NCBI RefSeq assembly: GCF_003966155.1
Contig: NZ_RXNS01000001.1
Coordinates: forward strand, 370,782 to 434,781
Direction of reading: 5' to 3'
Source: Halomonas nitroreducens
GTDB lineage: Bacteria; Pseudomonadota; Gammaproteobacteria; Pseudomonadales; Halomonadaceae
Length of the DNA: 64,000 nucleotides
Shown here: piece by piece, positions 30,889 through 42,608 of the stretch
How the letters are laid out: every line of letters begins with the position of its first letter
Position numbering within the stretch: the first letter of the stretch is position 1
The notes under the pieces: model-generated
Database searches by the model: none
What the model was told of the DNA's origin: nothing
What the model saw: the letters and a program-made list of their open reading frames with translations, nothing else
Program-made: the position numbers and the translations under genes

Positions 30889-30922
30889 AGAGGGGGAAGC
30901 CGAGGCTTCCCCCTCCCTTTTT
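30889..30922 (+). terminator. Intrinsic terminator of pckA
   Basis: Stem GAGGGGGAAGCC / GGCTTCCCCCTC with a 2-base loop, then CCCTTTTTG. Strong GC stem and T-tract, 40 bases past the pckA stop. Confidence 0.85.
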
Positions 30923-30982
30923 GTGTAAGGAAAGCGGGGCAGGCACGACACAGGGGGCACCCCCCTTGACGGGAGAACGATC

Positions 30983-31480
30983 ATGAAGCGACGCAATTTC
31001 CTGGGCCTGCTGGGACTCGGCGGACTGTCGACCCTGGCTCCGCGCCTGGCCAGCGCTCGTCCCAAGCTGGACCTGTCCCCGGCGCCCGGCCTGGAGACTC
31101 TCGAGCTGAGCGAGGCCGAATGGCGCGAGCGCCTCGATGAGGCGCGTTTCGAGATCCTGCGCGAAGAGGGCACCGAACCGCCGTACTCCAGTCCTCTGGA
31201 CAAGGAGACCCGGGAGGGAGAGTACCGCTGTGCCGGCTGCGACCTGGTGCTGTTCACCAGTGCCATGAAGTACGACTCCGGCACCGGCTGGCCGAGCTTC
31301 TTCGAGCACGTCGAGGGGCACCTGCTGTCCAAGCTGGACCTGGTCATGCTGATTCCGCGCACCGAGTATCACTGCGCCCGCTGCGGTGGCCATCAGGGGC
31401 ATGTCTTCGAGGACGGGCCGGAGCCCACCGGCCTGCGCTGGTGCAACAACGGCCTGGCGCTCACCTTCGTTCCCGCCTGA
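30983..31480 (+). CDS. msrB: Peptide-methionine (R)-S-oxide reductase MsrB, with a Tat-type signal
   Basis: 165 residues. N-terminus KRRNFLGLLGLGG with twin arginines and a hydrophobic stretch ending in ASA-RPK: a Tat-like signal, so a periplasmic enzyme. The SelR domain has zinc CxxC pairs CAGC and CARC, SGTGWPSFF, and the catalytic Cys in LRWCNNGLAL (RxCxN). Cytoplasmic MsrB lacks such a leader. It repairs oxidised methionine, here perhaps in envelope proteins; electrons could come from the DsbD/TlpA system encoded at 7241-9942. Confidence 0.88.
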   Translation: MKRRNFLGLLGLGGLSTLAPRLASARPKLDLSPAPGLETLELSEAEWRERLDEARFEILREEGTEPPYSSPLDKETREGEYRCAGCDLVLFTSAMKYDSGTGWPSFFEHVEGHLLSKLDLVMLIPRTEYHCARCGGHQGHVFEDGPEPTGLRWCNNGLALTFVPA

Positions 31481-31570
31481 GGCCGGCGCAGGCGGCTCAG
31501 CTTTGTGCCCGCCCCGGGCGCGTTTGTGGTACCTTGACGCGACTTCTGCCCCCTGAACGTCAAGGATTTC

Positions 31571-33916
<2,346 letters not shown>

Positions 33917-33949
33917 GCGTCAGCATGGCGGCGGGCTACGCGCCCGCAG

Positions 33950-33996
33950 CTTGAGGCCCGAAGCTCGCACCTCGAGCCTCGCACCGCGAACCCGGC
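33950..33996. repeat. Low-complexity intergenic tract after tex
   Basis: Short CTCGCACCTCGAGCCTCGCACC-like units, split here as AAGCTCGCACCTCGAG and CCTCGCACCGCGAACC. Same general class as the purine-rich tracts after lon and hslR, in complementary orientation. Confidence 0.4.
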
Positions 33997-34070
33997 TTAT
34001 CTTGAATCGCCGGCTTCGGGCACCATAATCTGAGGTTTTGCGGGTGCCGTGGCGCCCGAACCGCCAACCG

Positions 34071-34100
34071 GGAAGCCGGTCCCTCTTCCGGCCGGCTTCC
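34071..34100 (+). promoter_or_regulatory. Leader hairpin immediately before gshA
   Basis: GGAAGCCGG and CCGGCTTCC form a perfect 9-bp stem around a 12-base loop ending 10 bases before the GTG start. It would cover the ribosome-binding area, suggesting translational control or an mRNA 5' structure; a TAATCT-like -10 lies near 34025. Confidence 0.45.
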
Positions 34101-34110
34101 ACGACATGGG

Positions 34111-35742
34111 GTGTTCACCTTGTCCGAACCGCTTTCCCCCCTCATCGCACGCCTCGGCCGCCTGGCCGGTCAGGGACGCCTCGGCCGCCTGCGCCGAGGC
34201 ATCGAGAAGGAAGGGCTGCGCATCGATGCCGCCGGGCGTATCGCCCAGACCCCGCATCCCGCCGAGCTGGGCTCCAAGCTGACGCACCCGCATATCACCA
34301 CGGATTATTCCGAGGCGTTGCTCGAGTACATCACGCCGGTCTACTGCCGCCCGGAGGATGCCCTGGACTTCCTCGCCGACCTGCATCGCTTCAGCTATCG
34401 CCACCTGGGCGAGGAGCTGATCTGGCCGGCCAGCATGCCGGCCCGGCTCGACGGCAATGACAGCGTGCCGATCGCCGACTACGGGAGCTCCAACGTGGGG
34501 CGGATGAAGCAGGTCTATCGGCGGGGCCTGGACGTGCGCTATGGCCGCATCATGCAGGCCATTGCCGGGGTGCACTACAATGTCTCGCTGCCCGACGACT
34601 TCTTCGCGCTGCTGCGCGAGCTCGACGGCGAGGGCGAGACCGCCATGCAGGACTATCGCTCGTCGCGCTACTTCGGGCTGATCCGCAACTTCCGCCGTCA
34701 CAGCTGGCTGCTGCTCTACCTGTTCGGTGCCTCGCCGGCGGTGGACCGCAGCTTCCTGCCCGATGGCCGGGTGCCCGAGGGGCTGCGTCCGCATGGCCGT
34801 GACACCCTGGTCGCGCCCCATGCCACCAGCCTGCGCATGTCCGACCTGGGCTACCAGAACAAGGTGCAGTCGCAGCTGAAGATCTGCTTCAACTCGCTGT
34901 CGAACTACGTCAACACCCTGCGGCATGCCATCTCGACGCCCTGGCCCGACTACCAGGCCAAGGGCGTGCGGGGCGGCGATACCTGGCACCAGCTCAACGC
35001 CAATATCCTGCAGATCGAGAACGAGTACTACAGCGATATCCGGCCCAAGCGGGTGGCGCGTCACGACGAGACGCCGAGCCAGGCCCTGGAGGCACGGGGC
35101 GTCGAATACATCGAGGTGCGCTGCCTCGACCTCGACCCCTTCGACGCCCTGGGCATCGACGCCACCCAGAGCCGTTTCCTCGATACCTTCCTGATGTGGT
35201 GCCTGCTCGCGGAGAGTCCCTGGATTTCCGACGAGGAGTGCGAGCACCTGGACGACAACCGCCGCCTGGTGGTGACCCGGGGGCGCGACCCCGAGCTGCG
35301 CCTGGACCATCACGGCCGCAAGCGTGGCATTGCCGACTGGGGCGGCGAGATCTTCGCCGAGCTCGAGGCCGTCGCCGGGCTGCTCGACCGCATGGAGGAA
35401 GGCGCGCCCCATGCCGAGGCCATCGCTGCGCTGGCGCCGCGCCTCGAGGATCCGTCGCTGACGCCCTCCGGGCGCCTGCTGGCGCGGATGGAGGCGAGCG
35501 GCGAGGAGTTCGTCGAGGTGGTGCTGGCGCTGGCCCGGACCCAGGCCGCCCGGCTGCGCGAGGAGCCCATCGGTCGGGCCCGGGAGGCGCTGTTCGACCA
35601 GTTGGTGGAAACCTCCCACCAGCAGCAGGGCGATATCGAGGAGGGCGACGTCGATGACTTCGGCGACTTCCTGGCCCAGTACTTCGAGCAGGCCCGGGAG
35701 TCCCGGGCCCTGACGCCGCTGCGGGCGGGGGGGCAGGCATGA
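34111..35742 (+). CDS. gshA: Glutamate-cysteine ligase (gamma-glutamylcysteine synthetase), E. coli type
   Basis: 543 residues; family core RGIEKEGLRID, THPHITTDYSEALLEYITP, SLPDDFF, SRYFGLIRNFRRHSWLLLYLFGASPA (here cited in parts) and VRGGDTW. It catalyses the first step of glutathione synthesis. GTG at 34111 is used; TTG at 34120 is an alternative. The dsbB start overlaps its stop, pairing cytoplasmic thiol synthesis with periplasmic disulfide formation. Confidence 0.94.
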   Translation: MFTLSEPLSPLIARLGRLAGQGRLGRLRRGIEKEGLRIDAAGRIAQTPHPAELGSKLTHPHITTDYSEALLEYITPVYCRPEDALDFLADLHRFSYRHLGEELIWPASMPARLDGNDSVPIADYGSSNVGRMKQVYRRGLDVRYGRIMQAIAGVHYNVSLPDDFFALLRELDGEGETAMQDYRSSRYFGLIRNFRRHSWLLLYLFGASPAVDRSFLPDGRVPEGLRPHGRDTLVAPHATSLRMSDLGYQNKVQSQLKICFNSLSNYVNTLRHAISTPWPDYQAKGVRGGDTWHQLNANILQIENEYYSDIRPKRVARHDETPSQALEARGVEYIEVRCLDLDPFDALGIDATQSRFLDTFLMWCLLAESPWISDEECEHLDDNRRLVVTRGRDPELRLDHHGRKRGIADWGGEIFAELEAVAGLLDRMEEGAPHAEAIAALAPRLEDPSLTPSGRLLARMEASGEEFVEVVLALARTQAARLREEPIGRAREALFDQLVETSHQQQGDIEEGDVDDFGDFLAQYFEQARESRALTPLRAGGQA

Positions 35743-36290
35743 TCGAGGAGCTGCAAGACTGGAGCGTCCGGCGCTGGAGCCTGCTGGGTCTGGGTTTCTG
35801 CGTGCTGATGATGGCCGTGGCCCTGGGCCTCGAGCACCTGGCCGGCCTCGCACCCTGTCCGCTGTGCATCTTTCAGCGCGTGGCGGTGATCGCCGCCGGC
35901 CTGGTGTTCGCCGTGGCGGCGCTGCACGACCCGCAAGGCCGTGTCGGCGCGGCGCTCTACGGGCTGGTTTCGCTGCTCGCGGTCGGCAGCGGGATCGGCC
36001 TGGCAGGGCGCCACCTGTGGCTGCAGTCGTTGCCGGCGGATCAGGTGCCGTCCTGCGGGCCCGGGCTCGACTACATGATGGAGGTCCTGCCCCTGCAGGA
36101 GGTGGTGGCCACGGTACTCAACGCCTCGGGCGAGTGTGCCGAGATCAGCGCCCGTTTCCTGGGCCTGTCGCTGCCCGGCTGGACCCTGATCGGCTTCCTG
36201 GTGCTGGCCCTGGCACCGCTGGGCCTGCTGGCTCGGGCCCTGCAGCGACGTCCGGGCTATCGTTGGCCCGGGCTGACCGAGCGGGATTGA
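35739..36290 (+). CDS. dsbB: Disulfide bond formation protein DsbB
   Basis: 183 residues, four transmembrane helices. First periplasmic Cys pair C40-C43 in PCPLCIFQR; second pair in the large loop as PSCGPGLDYMM and GECAEI. DsbB reoxidises DsbA and passes electrons to quinone. ATGA overlap with gshA. No dsbA is in the window. Confidence 0.93.
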   Translation: MIEELQDWSVRRWSLLGLGFCVLMMAVALGLEHLAGLAPCPLCIFQRVAVIAAGLVFAVAALHDPQGRVGAALYGLVSLLAVGSGIGLAGRHLWLQSLPADQVPSCGPGLDYMMEVLPLQEVVATVLNASGECAEISARFLGLSLPGWTLIGFLVLALAPLGLLARALQRRPGYRWPGLTERD

Positions 36291-36376
36291 CAGCGACCTC
36301 GCCAGGGGAGAGTCTGAGGCTCCAGGCCGGTACGGACTCATGTCCGCTGACGGTCCCACTGCGCGAGGGAGAATCC

Positions 36377-36868
36377 ATGCTGGAAGACTGCAAGAGCGCA
36401 CAGGAACGCTGGGGTGGCGTGCATCAGCTGATCGACCGCTGGCTGGACGAGCGCCGCGAGCTGCTGGTCCGCTTCATCGAACTCAAGGAGGCCTGCGACG
36501 CCGACCTGGAGGCGGTGACCAAGGCCCGCATCGATGGCTTCAGCGAACTGCTGATGGACTACATCAGTGCCGGGCATTTCGAGGTCTATCCGCAGCTCAA
36601 GGCCGAGGCCGAGGCCTTCGAGGACGCGGCGGCCCTGGCCCTCGCCGAGCGTCTGCTGGAGCGCCTCAGCATGTCCACCGAGCTGGTGCTGGCCTTCGAC
36701 GAGGATTACGCGAGTCCGGTACGTTGCCAGCACTACCTCAAGCGGTTGCCGGCCTGGCTCGACCGCCTGGCCAAGGGGCTGACCGAACGCTTCTCCCTGG
36801 AGGACCGGCTGATCGCCCGGCTGCATGCCGCGCATGCGCCCCAGCATCGGGCGCCCAGCGAGGCCTGA
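36377..36868 (+). CDS. rsd: Rsd/AlgQ anti-sigma-70 factor
   Basis: 163 residues, all-helical. The Rsd/AlgQ signature is seen in ERWGGVHQLIDRWLDERREL, the FCQxLMDYISAGHFEVY-like segment LLMDYISAGHFEVY, and a C-terminal RF-LEDRLI. Rsd sequesters sigma-70 in stationary phase; AlgQ of Pseudomonas also affects alginate and siderophore genes. GGGAG precedes the ATG. A short CGGAC-TCAT-GTCCG palindrome sits about 40 bases upstream. Confidence 0.9.
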   Translation: MLEDCKSAQERWGGVHQLIDRWLDERRELLVRFIELKEACDADLEAVTKARIDGFSELLMDYISAGHFEVYPQLKAEAEAFEDAAALALAERLLERLSMSTELVLAFDEDYASPVRCQHYLKRLPAWLDRLAKGLTERFSLEDRLIARLHAAHAPQHRAPSEA

Positions 36869-36917
36869 CCCGTCGTCGGGCCCGCTGCGCCTCCTTCGGG
36901 GCTAGTCGCAGGTCGAA

Positions 36918-36946
36918 TTGAGTTTTGTGCACTGCAGGCATACCAT
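36918..36946 (+). promoter_or_regulatory. Probable sigma-70 promoter of mdh
   Basis: TTGAGT (36918-36923), 17-base spacer, TACCAT (36941-36946), about 77 bases before the mdh start. Confidence 0.45.
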
Positions 36947-37022
36947 TTTGGCGGTTCGACTTCCGGCCGCGGCGGGCATGCCGCCCGTCAGGCCGATCCT
37001 CACGGCGACAACCGAAGGAGCC

Positions 37023-38000
37023 ATGATGAAAGACCCCGTCCGTATTGCCATTACCGGCGCCGCCGGCCAGATCAGCTACTCCCTGGCCTTCCGCATCGCC
37101 TCCGGCGACATGCTGGGCAAGGACCAGCCGGTCATCCTGCAGCTGCTCGAGATTCCGCCGGCCATGGACGCCCTCAACGGCGTGGTCATGGAGCTCAACG
37201 ACTGCGCCTTCCCGCTGGTGCAGGACATCGTCGCCTCCGACGATCCCAACGTCGCCTTCAAGGACGCCGACTTCGCCCTGCTGGTCGGCGCCCGTCCGCG
37301 CGGTCCGGGCATGGAGCGCAAGGACCTGCTCGAGGCCAATGCCGCGATCTTCTCCGTGCAGGGCAAGGCGCTGAACGACAACGCCAGCCGTGACGTGCGC
37401 GTGCTGGTGGTCGGCAACCCGGCCAACACCAACGCCCTGATCGCCTCCTGCAACGCGCCCGACCTGGATCCGGGGCAGTTCACCGCGATGATGCGCCTGG
37501 ACCATAACCGCGCCAAGACCCAGCTGGCCCAGAAGACTGGCAAGCACGTCACCGACGTCGAGTCCATGATCGTCTGGGGCAACCACAGCGCGACCCAGTA
37601 TCCGGACCTGGCCCACTGCAAGGTGGCCGGCAAGCCGGCCCTGGAGCTGGTCGAGCGCGACTGGTACGAGACCGACTTCATCCCCACCGTGCAGCAGCGC
37701 GGCGCCGCCATCATCAAGGCGCGCGGGGCTTCCTCCGCGGCCTCCGCGGCCTCCGCGGCCATCGACCATATGCGCGACTGGGCGCTGGGCAGCGACGGCA
37801 TCGTCAGCATGGGCATCCCCGCCGACGGCAGCTATAGCGTCGAGCCGGGCATCATGTATTCCTACCCGGTGGTCTGCAAGGACGGCAAGTACGAGATCGT
37901 CCAGGGCCTGGAGGTCGATGACTTCAGCCGTGAGCGGATGAATGCCACCGAGACCGAGCTGCGCGAGGAGCGGGCCGCGGTCGAGCATCTGCTGGGCTAA
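37023..38000 (+). CDS. mdh: Malate dehydrogenase (NAD, cytosolic-type subfamily)
   Basis: 325 residues. Rossmann start [37 protein letters not shown] (loop with the substrate-binding Arg pair), [35 protein letters not shown] (catalytic His) and the [17 protein letters not shown] stretch are all typical of the Thermus/cytosolic-type MDH. It interconverts malate and oxaloacetate in the TCA cycle and supplies PckA. A second ATG directly follows the first. Ends before a strong bidirectional terminator. Confidence 0.96.
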   Translation: MMKDPVRIAITGAAGQISYSLAFRIASGDMLGKDQPVILQLLEIPPAMDALNGVVMELNDCAFPLVQDIVASDDPNVAFKDADFALLVGARPRGPGMERKDLLEANAAIFSVQGKALNDNASRDVRVLVVGNPANTNALIASCNAPDLDPGQFTAMMRLDHNRAKTQLAQKTGKHVTDVESMIVWGNHSATQYPDLAHCKVAGKPALELVERDWYETDFIPTVQQRGAAIIKARGASSAASAASAAIDHMRDWALGSDGIVSMGIPADGSYSVEPGIMYSYPVVCKDGKYEIVQGLEVDDFSRERMNATETELREERAAVEHLLG

Positions 38001-38036
38001 GTCATGAGCTGACAGCGGTAAGCTTGAAGCTTGAAG

Positions 38037-38070
38037 AAAACCCCGCACGGCATGGCCGTTGCGGGGTTTT
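38037..38070. terminator. Bidirectional intrinsic terminator, mdh / HAD gene
   Basis: AAAACCCCGCA and TGCGGGGTTTT form a perfect 11-bp outer stem with an inner CGGC/GCCG pairing. A-tract on one side and T-tract on the other allow termination from both directions, between convergent genes. Confidence 0.9.
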
Positions 38071-38148
38071 CTATGCTGTTCTCTTCCAGGCGCGAAGCGC
38101 CGTTCTTCCCGCTTCGGGCTTACCCCTCTGATCCGGGCACAGCCCGGG

Positions 38149-38823
38149 TCAGTCGCGCAGGCTGATGATGCGCCAGCCCCGGGTCTCGGCGGCCTCGCGC
38201 AGGGACGCGTCCGGGTCCACCGCGACCGGATGGTCGACCCGCTCGAGCAGCGGCAGGTCGTTGTGGGAGTCGCTGTAGAACCAGGCATCGGCCAGCGTCA
38301 GCTCGCGACCGTCGAGCCATTGCTCGAGGCGGGTGACCTTGCCCTCCCGGTAGCTGGGCACGCCGCTGACCCGGCCGGTATAGCGGCCCTCGACCATCTC
38401 CGGCTCCACGGCGATCAGCTCGTCCACCCCCAGGCGTTCGGCGATGGGGCCGGTGATGAAGCGGTTGGTGGCGGTGATGATCAGCAGGGTATCCCCCCGG
38501 GCGCGATGGCGGGCGATCAGCTCCTCGCCCTGGGGCAGGATGTTCGGCTCGATCTTGCTGGCCATGAACTGCTGATGCCAGGCGGCCAGCTGCTTCGGTG
38601 AATTCTCGGCCAGCGGCCTCAGTGCCACGGCCAGGAACTCGGCCATGTCGAGGGTGCCGGCTTCGTAGTCCGCCATGAAGCGGTCGTTGGCTGCCTTGTA
38701 GGCCACCGGGTCCACGGCGCCCTGCTCGAGCAGGAACTCGCCCCAGGCATGGTCGCTGTCGATCGAGAGCAGGGTGTTGTCCAGGTCGAAGATGGCAAGG
38801 CTCACGGCATTTCTCTTGGTCAT
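38149..38823 (-). CDS. HAD-IB phosphatase (SerB-like; possible histidinol-phosphatase)
   Basis: 224 residues. Motif [16 protein letters not shown] (Asp nucleophile about 13), motif [11 protein letters not shown]-terminal [10 protein letters not shown] (motif IV). Subclass IB cap (helical) between motifs I and II. The gene order with rppH and ptsP equals that in Pseudomonas, where the homologue (PA0335) has, as I recall, been linked to histidinol-phosphate phosphatase activity; phosphoserine phosphatase is an alternative. Specificity is not readable from sequence alone. Confidence 0.85.
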   Translation of the reverse strand: MTKRNAVSLAIFDLDNTLLSIDSDHAWGEFLLEQGAVDPVAYKAANDRFMADYEAGTLDMAEFLAVALRPLAENSPKQLAAWHQQFMASKIEPNILPQGEELIARHRARGDTLLIITATNRFITGPIAERLGVDELIAVEPEMVEGRYTGRVSGVPSYREGKVTRLEQWLDGRELTLADAWFYSDSHNDLPLLERVDHPVAVDPDASLREAAETRGWRIISLRD

Positions 38824-38920
38824 GGGAGTGGCATCGAGGCCGCGATTATGGCAGAAGCCCGCCAGGGCTTCGAGCCTGGCGCCAACGGCGTATTGATACG
38901 TTTCACGGCCTTGTGGAAGA

Positions 38921-38942
38921 ATGAATCCAATACTGGATTCAT
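38921..38942. promoter_or_regulatory. 9-bp perfect inverted repeat just before rppH
   Basis: ATGAATCCA-ATAC-TGGATTCAT, ending 12 bases before the GTG start and touching the AAGGTG ribosome site. AT-rich compared with its surroundings. Could be an operator over the promoter or an mRNA 5' hairpin. Confidence 0.5.
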
Positions 38943-38954
38943 AAGGTGAAGTCC

Positions 38955-39449
38955 GTGATCGACGCTGACGGCTTTCGCCCCAATGTTGGCATCATCATCG
39001 CCAACGACCAGGGGCAGCTGCTTTGGGCGCGTCGGGTTGGGCAGAATGCGTGGCAGTTTCCCCAGGGAGGCATCAAGGCGAACGAGACACCGCAACAGGC
39101 ACTGTTTCGCGAATTGCACGAGGAAATCGGCCTGACGGCCGAGGACGTCGAGGTGCTTGCCTGTACCCGGGGCTGGTTGCGTTATCGCCTGCCGCGACGC
39201 ATGGTACGAACACACTCCCGGCCGGTGTGTATCGGTCAGAAACAGAAATGGTTCCTGCTCAGGATCCGCTGTGGCGAGACCCGGATCTGCATGGATGGCG
39301 GTCCGGCCAAGCCGGAGTTCGATGGCTGGCGCTGGGTCAGCTACTGGTATCCCCTTGGCCAGGTGGTGCCCTTCAAGCGTGAGGTCTATCGCCGCGCCTT
39401 GCGCGAACTGTCGCCGAGGGCGCAGCGCTTGGCCCTGGGGCATGGCTGA
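38955..39449 (+). CDS. rppH: RNA pyrophosphohydrolase RppH (NudH)
   Basis: 164 residues from the GTG that yields (M)[14 protein letters not shown], the near-invariant family N-terminus; AAGGTG is 7 bases upstream. A GTG nine bases earlier is possible but less likely. Nudix box [23 protein letters not shown] (about 36-58). It removes pyrophosphate from mRNA 5' ends to start RNase E-dependent decay. Confidence 0.95.
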   Translation: MIDADGFRPNVGIIIANDQGQLLWARRVGQNAWQFPQGGIKANETPQQALFRELHEEIGLTAEDVEVLACTRGWLRYRLPRRMVRTHSRPVCIGQKQKWFLLRIRCGETRICMDGGPAKPEFDGWRWVSYWYPLGQVVPFKREVYRRALRELSPRAQRLALGHG

Positions 39450-39509
39450 CGCCCCGAGACGTGTCGGGGGACGGCTCCTCCGGCGACACCCTCAGCGAGG
39501 CTAACAATA

Positions 39510-41792
39510 ATGGACAGCAAGACGCCGATGCTCGAGGTGTTGCGACGCATCATCCTGGAGGTCAACGGGGCCCGCAATCTGGACGCGGCCCTCTCGACCA
39601 TGGTGCGCCGCATTCGCAAGGCCATGCGCACCGACGTGTGTTCCTTCTACCTCTTCGATCCCGAACTCAATCAGCTGATGTTGATGGAAACCATCGGCCT
39701 GCGCACCCAGGCGGTCGGCCACGTGGCCTTGCCGGTGGGGGAGGGGCTGGTGGGGCTGGTGGCCCAGCGCGAGGAACCGATCAACCTCGAGAACGCCCAG
39801 TCGCATCCGCGCTTTCGCTACTTCGAGGCGACCGGCGAGGAACGCTATTCGAGCTTCCTGGGCGTACCGATCATCCACCAGCGCCGCATGCTCGGCGTGC
39901 TGGTGGTCCAGCAGTCCGCGAAGCGCCGCTACGACGAGTCCGACGAGGCCTTCCTGGTCACCATGGCCGCCCAGCTGGCCGGCGTGCTGGCCCATGCCCT
40001 GGCCACCGGCAACCTGACCCGGCCGACCCTGCCCGGCGGGCAGGTGACCTTTACCGGGGTGGCGGCCTCGCCGGGCATGGCCATCGGCGAGGCGGTGGTG
40101 ATCGCCCCGCCGGCGGACCTGGACAGCGTGCCGGACCTGATCCCCACCGACGAGGACTACGAGGTGGCCCGCCTAAAGGAGGCCATCGGCCGGGTCCGCG
40201 ACGAGATCCGCTCGGCCGGCGAGCGCCTGGCCAACCGCATCTCCGCCCAGGAGCTGGCACTGTTCGATGTCTACCAGCAGATGCTCGGCGAGGCGGCGCT
40301 GTCCCAGGAGGTGGTCAAGCGCATCCGCGAGGGCCAGTGGGCCCCCGGGGCCCTGGCCGACGTGGTGCGTCGCCACGTCCAGTACCTGGAGCGGGTGGAT
40401 GACAACTACCTGCGCGAGCGGGCCGCCGATGTCCGCGACCTGGGGCGGCGGGTGCTGGCCCACCTCCAGGAGGAGGCGTCGTCGCGGCCCAGCGTCTATC
40501 CCGAGAGCACCATCCTGGTGGGCGACGAGATCAGCGTGGCCATGCTCGGCGAGGTGCCCCGTGAGCGCCTCGCCGGGCTGGTCTCGGTGCGTGGCTCCAG
40601 CACCTCCCACGTGGCCATCGTGGCCCGGGCCATGGGCATTCCCACCGTGCTGGGCATGGTCGACCTGCCGCTGCCCCGGCTCAACGGCGCCCGGGTGGTG
40701 CTGGACGGCCATCGCGGCCGGCTCTTCGTGCGGCCCGGGGAGGAGCTCGAGAGCCACTACCAGAGCCTGATCGACGAGGAGTGCGCACTGGCCGAGGTCC
40801 TCGAGCACGAGCAGGACCTGCCCAGCCGCACGCCCGACGGCCATGACATGCCGCTGATGGTCAATACCGGCCTGGCGGTGGACGCGGTGGCCTCGCTCAA
40901 GTCGCGGATCGGGGGCGTCGGCCTGTATCGCACCGAAGTGCCCTTCATGATCACCGAGCGCTTCCCCGGCGAGCAGGAGCAGACCCGGCTGTACCGCGAG
41001 CAGCTCGAGGGCTTCGCGCCCCTGCCGGTGGTGATGCGAACCCTGGATATCGGCGGCGACAAGGACCTGCCCTACTTCCCCATCGAGGAGGCCAACCCCT
41101 TTCTCGGCTGGCGGGGCATCCGCGTGACCCTGGACCATCCCGAGGTGCTGATGGTGCAGCTGCGGGCCATGCTGCGCGCCTCCCAGGGCCTCGACAACCT
41201 CCAGGTGCTGCTGCCCATGGTCACCAACGTCGACGAGGTCGACGACGCCCTGCGCCTGCTCGATCGCGCCATTCGCGAGCTGGGCGAGGACGGCATCGAG
41301 GTGTCGCGCCCCCGGGTGGGCGTGATGCTCGAGGTGCCGGCGACGCTCTACCAGCTGGAGGCGCTGTCGCAGCGGGTGGACTTCTTCTCGGTGGGCAGCA
41401 ACGACCTCACCCAGTACCTGCTGGCGGTGGACCGCAACAACCCGCGGGTGTCGCAGCTCTATGATGCCTGTCATCCCGCCGTACTCTCGGCCATGGCGCG
41501 CCTCGCCAGCGAGGCGCGGGCGCTGGGGATGCCGACTTCGGTGTGCGGCGAGCTGGCCGGTGACCCCGCCGGGGCGCTGCTGCTGATGGGCATGGGCTTC
41601 GATGCCCTGTCGATGAACGCGCCCAGCCTGCCCAAGGTGCGAGCGGCCATCCGTCGCGTCTCCCAGGCGGCGGCCCGGGAGCTGGTGGAGCAGACCCTGA
41701 AGCTCGAGTCCCCGGCGGCGGTGGGGCGCCACCTCGAGGCCTGCATGGGGGAGTGGCAGCTTCGCCACCTGTTGCCGCCCAAGGACGACTGA
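39510..41792 (+). CDS. ptsP: PEP-protein phosphotransferase PtsP (enzyme I-Ntr)
   Basis: 760 residues. GAF domain at about 5-165, then enzyme I: N-domain from TFTGVAASPGMAIG, active His367 in GSSTSHVAIVARAMG, PEP-binding TIM barrel with RTEVPFMI, SVGSNDLTQY and the conserved Cys in PTSVCGELAGD. It starts the nitrogen PTS phosphorelay (PtsP-PtsO-PtsN) that senses glutamine/2-oxoglutarate and affects K+ uptake and stress responses. The rppH-ptsP order is conserved in Pseudomonas and E. coli. Confidence 0.95.
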   Translation: MDSKTPMLEVLRRIILEVNGARNLDAALSTMVRRIRKAMRTDVCSFYLFDPELNQLMLMETIGLRTQAVGHVALPVGEGLVGLVAQREEPINLENAQSHPRFRYFEATGEERYSSFLGVPIIHQRRMLGVLVVQQSAKRRYDESDEAFLVTMAAQLAGVLAHALATGNLTRPTLPGGQVTFTGVAASPGMAIGEAVVIAPPADLDSVPDLIPTDEDYEVARLKEAIGRVRDEIRSAGERLANRISAQELALFDVYQQMLGEAALSQEVVKRIREGQWAPGALADVVRRHVQYLERVDDNYLRERAADVRDLGRRVLAHLQEEASSRPSVYPESTILVGDEISVAMLGEVPRERLAGLVSVRGSSTSHVAIVARAMGIPTVLGMVDLPLPRLNGARVVLDGHRGRLFVRPGEELESHYQSLIDEECALAEVLEHEQDLPSRTPDGHDMPLMVNTGLAVDAVASLKSRIGGVGLYRTEVPFMITERFPGEQEQTRLYREQLEGFAPLPVVMRTLDIGGDKDLPYFPIEEANPFLGWRGIRVTLDHPEVLMVQLRAMLRASQGLDNLQVLLPMVTNVDEVDDALRLLDRAIRELGEDGIEVSRPRVGVMLEVPATLYQLEALSQRVDFFSVGSNDLTQYLLAVDRNNPRVSQLYDACHPAVLSAMARLASEARALGMPTSVCGELAGDPAGALLLMGMGFDALSMNAPSLPKVRAAIRRVSQAAARELVEQTLKLESPAAVGRHLEACMGEWQLRHLLPPKDD

Positions 41793-41805
41793 GCGAGTTC
41801 CGGGA

Positions 41806-42585
41806 TCAGGCCGGGGGCGGGGTGTGCAGCTCGATGAGGTTCTCGCCGAGGCAGGTCCCCAGGGGGCCGAAACGTCGCTCGCCGATCGCCAGGTGCCCGT
41901 CGGCATGCCAGGTCAGCCAGGTGCTGGCCCGGGTGCCGTAGTCCTCGCCGCGAATGAAGGCGGCCGAGAGGCGGCGCTCCAGCTCCAGGCCGATTCCGGT
42001 GTCGGGCAGCTGACGGTCATCGGCGGGGTGGGCGTCAGCGAGCTCCCGCAGGGCATCCTCGGGAAAGCGGCCGTGATGCAGGCTGGCGGCCAGTCCCTGG
42101 CGGGCCTGGATCAGCTTCGGCCAGGGAGTGTCCAGGTCGGCGTTGGACAGGCCGTGCAGGCCGGTGGACACCCGGCTCAATACGACGCGGTCTCGCCCGC
42201 GGTGCAGGTGCCAGAGGCGCCGGCCATCCCCGACAAGCAGGTTGAAGCCGGCATAGGCTCGGGCCTCGCCGTCGGCGAGGCGTGCCAGCCAGGTCGGCAG
42301 GTCCGGGCACTGCAGGGCCTCGCGCACTAGCGCGCCGCGACTGGGGGCGTCGCTGGGCACGCCCAGGCCGGGATCGCGCACGTTGGTGACCGCGGCGATG
42401 CGACCGCGGCGATGCACGGCCAGCCAGGTGCCGCCGGCCTCCAGGTCGCGGCCGCCCACGATCCCGGGAGCGTCGTCCCAGGGGGCCAGCGCCGCCGACG
42501 GGCGGGCATGGAACTCGTCACGGTTGGCGACCAGGCGCAGCGGGATGCCCCCGCCGGGTCGGTGGTCGAAGGCGATCAGGCACAT
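41806..42585 (-). CDS. NRDE/TANGO2-family protein (DUF833)
   Basis: 259 residues from the ATG giving MCLIAFDH, the family N-terminus with the Cys2 nucleophile-like residue; VANRDEF contains the name-giving NRDE motif and GGRDLEAGGTWLAV follows. An Ntn-hydrolase-like fold is predicted for the family. TANGO2 homologues have been linked to heme trafficking in eukaryotes and bacteria; the role here is not established. A longer frame to 42732 adds an unconserved basic leader and is not used. Confidence 0.85.
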   Translation of the reverse strand: MCLIAFDHRPGGGIPLRLVANRDEFHARPSAALAPWDDAPGIVGGRDLEAGGTWLAVHRRGRIAAVTNVRDPGLGVPSDAPSRGALVREALQCPDLPTWLARLADGEARAYAGFNLLVGDGRRLWHLHRGRDRVVLSRVSTGLHGLSNADLDTPWPKLIQARQGLAASLHHGRFPEDALRELADAHPADDRQLPDTGIGLELERRLSAAFIRGEDYGTRASTWLTWHADGHLAIGERRFGPLGTCLGENLIELHTPPPA

Positions 42586-42608
42586 GGCCGCCAGCGTAGC
42601 CTGCCCCC

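Noticed and set aside
37734..37760. Three perfect copies of TCCGCGGCC inside mdh
   Set aside because: They encode the Ser-Ala-Ala run in [17 protein letters not shown], a conserved stretch of this MDH subfamily, so this is codon repetition, not an inserted repeat.
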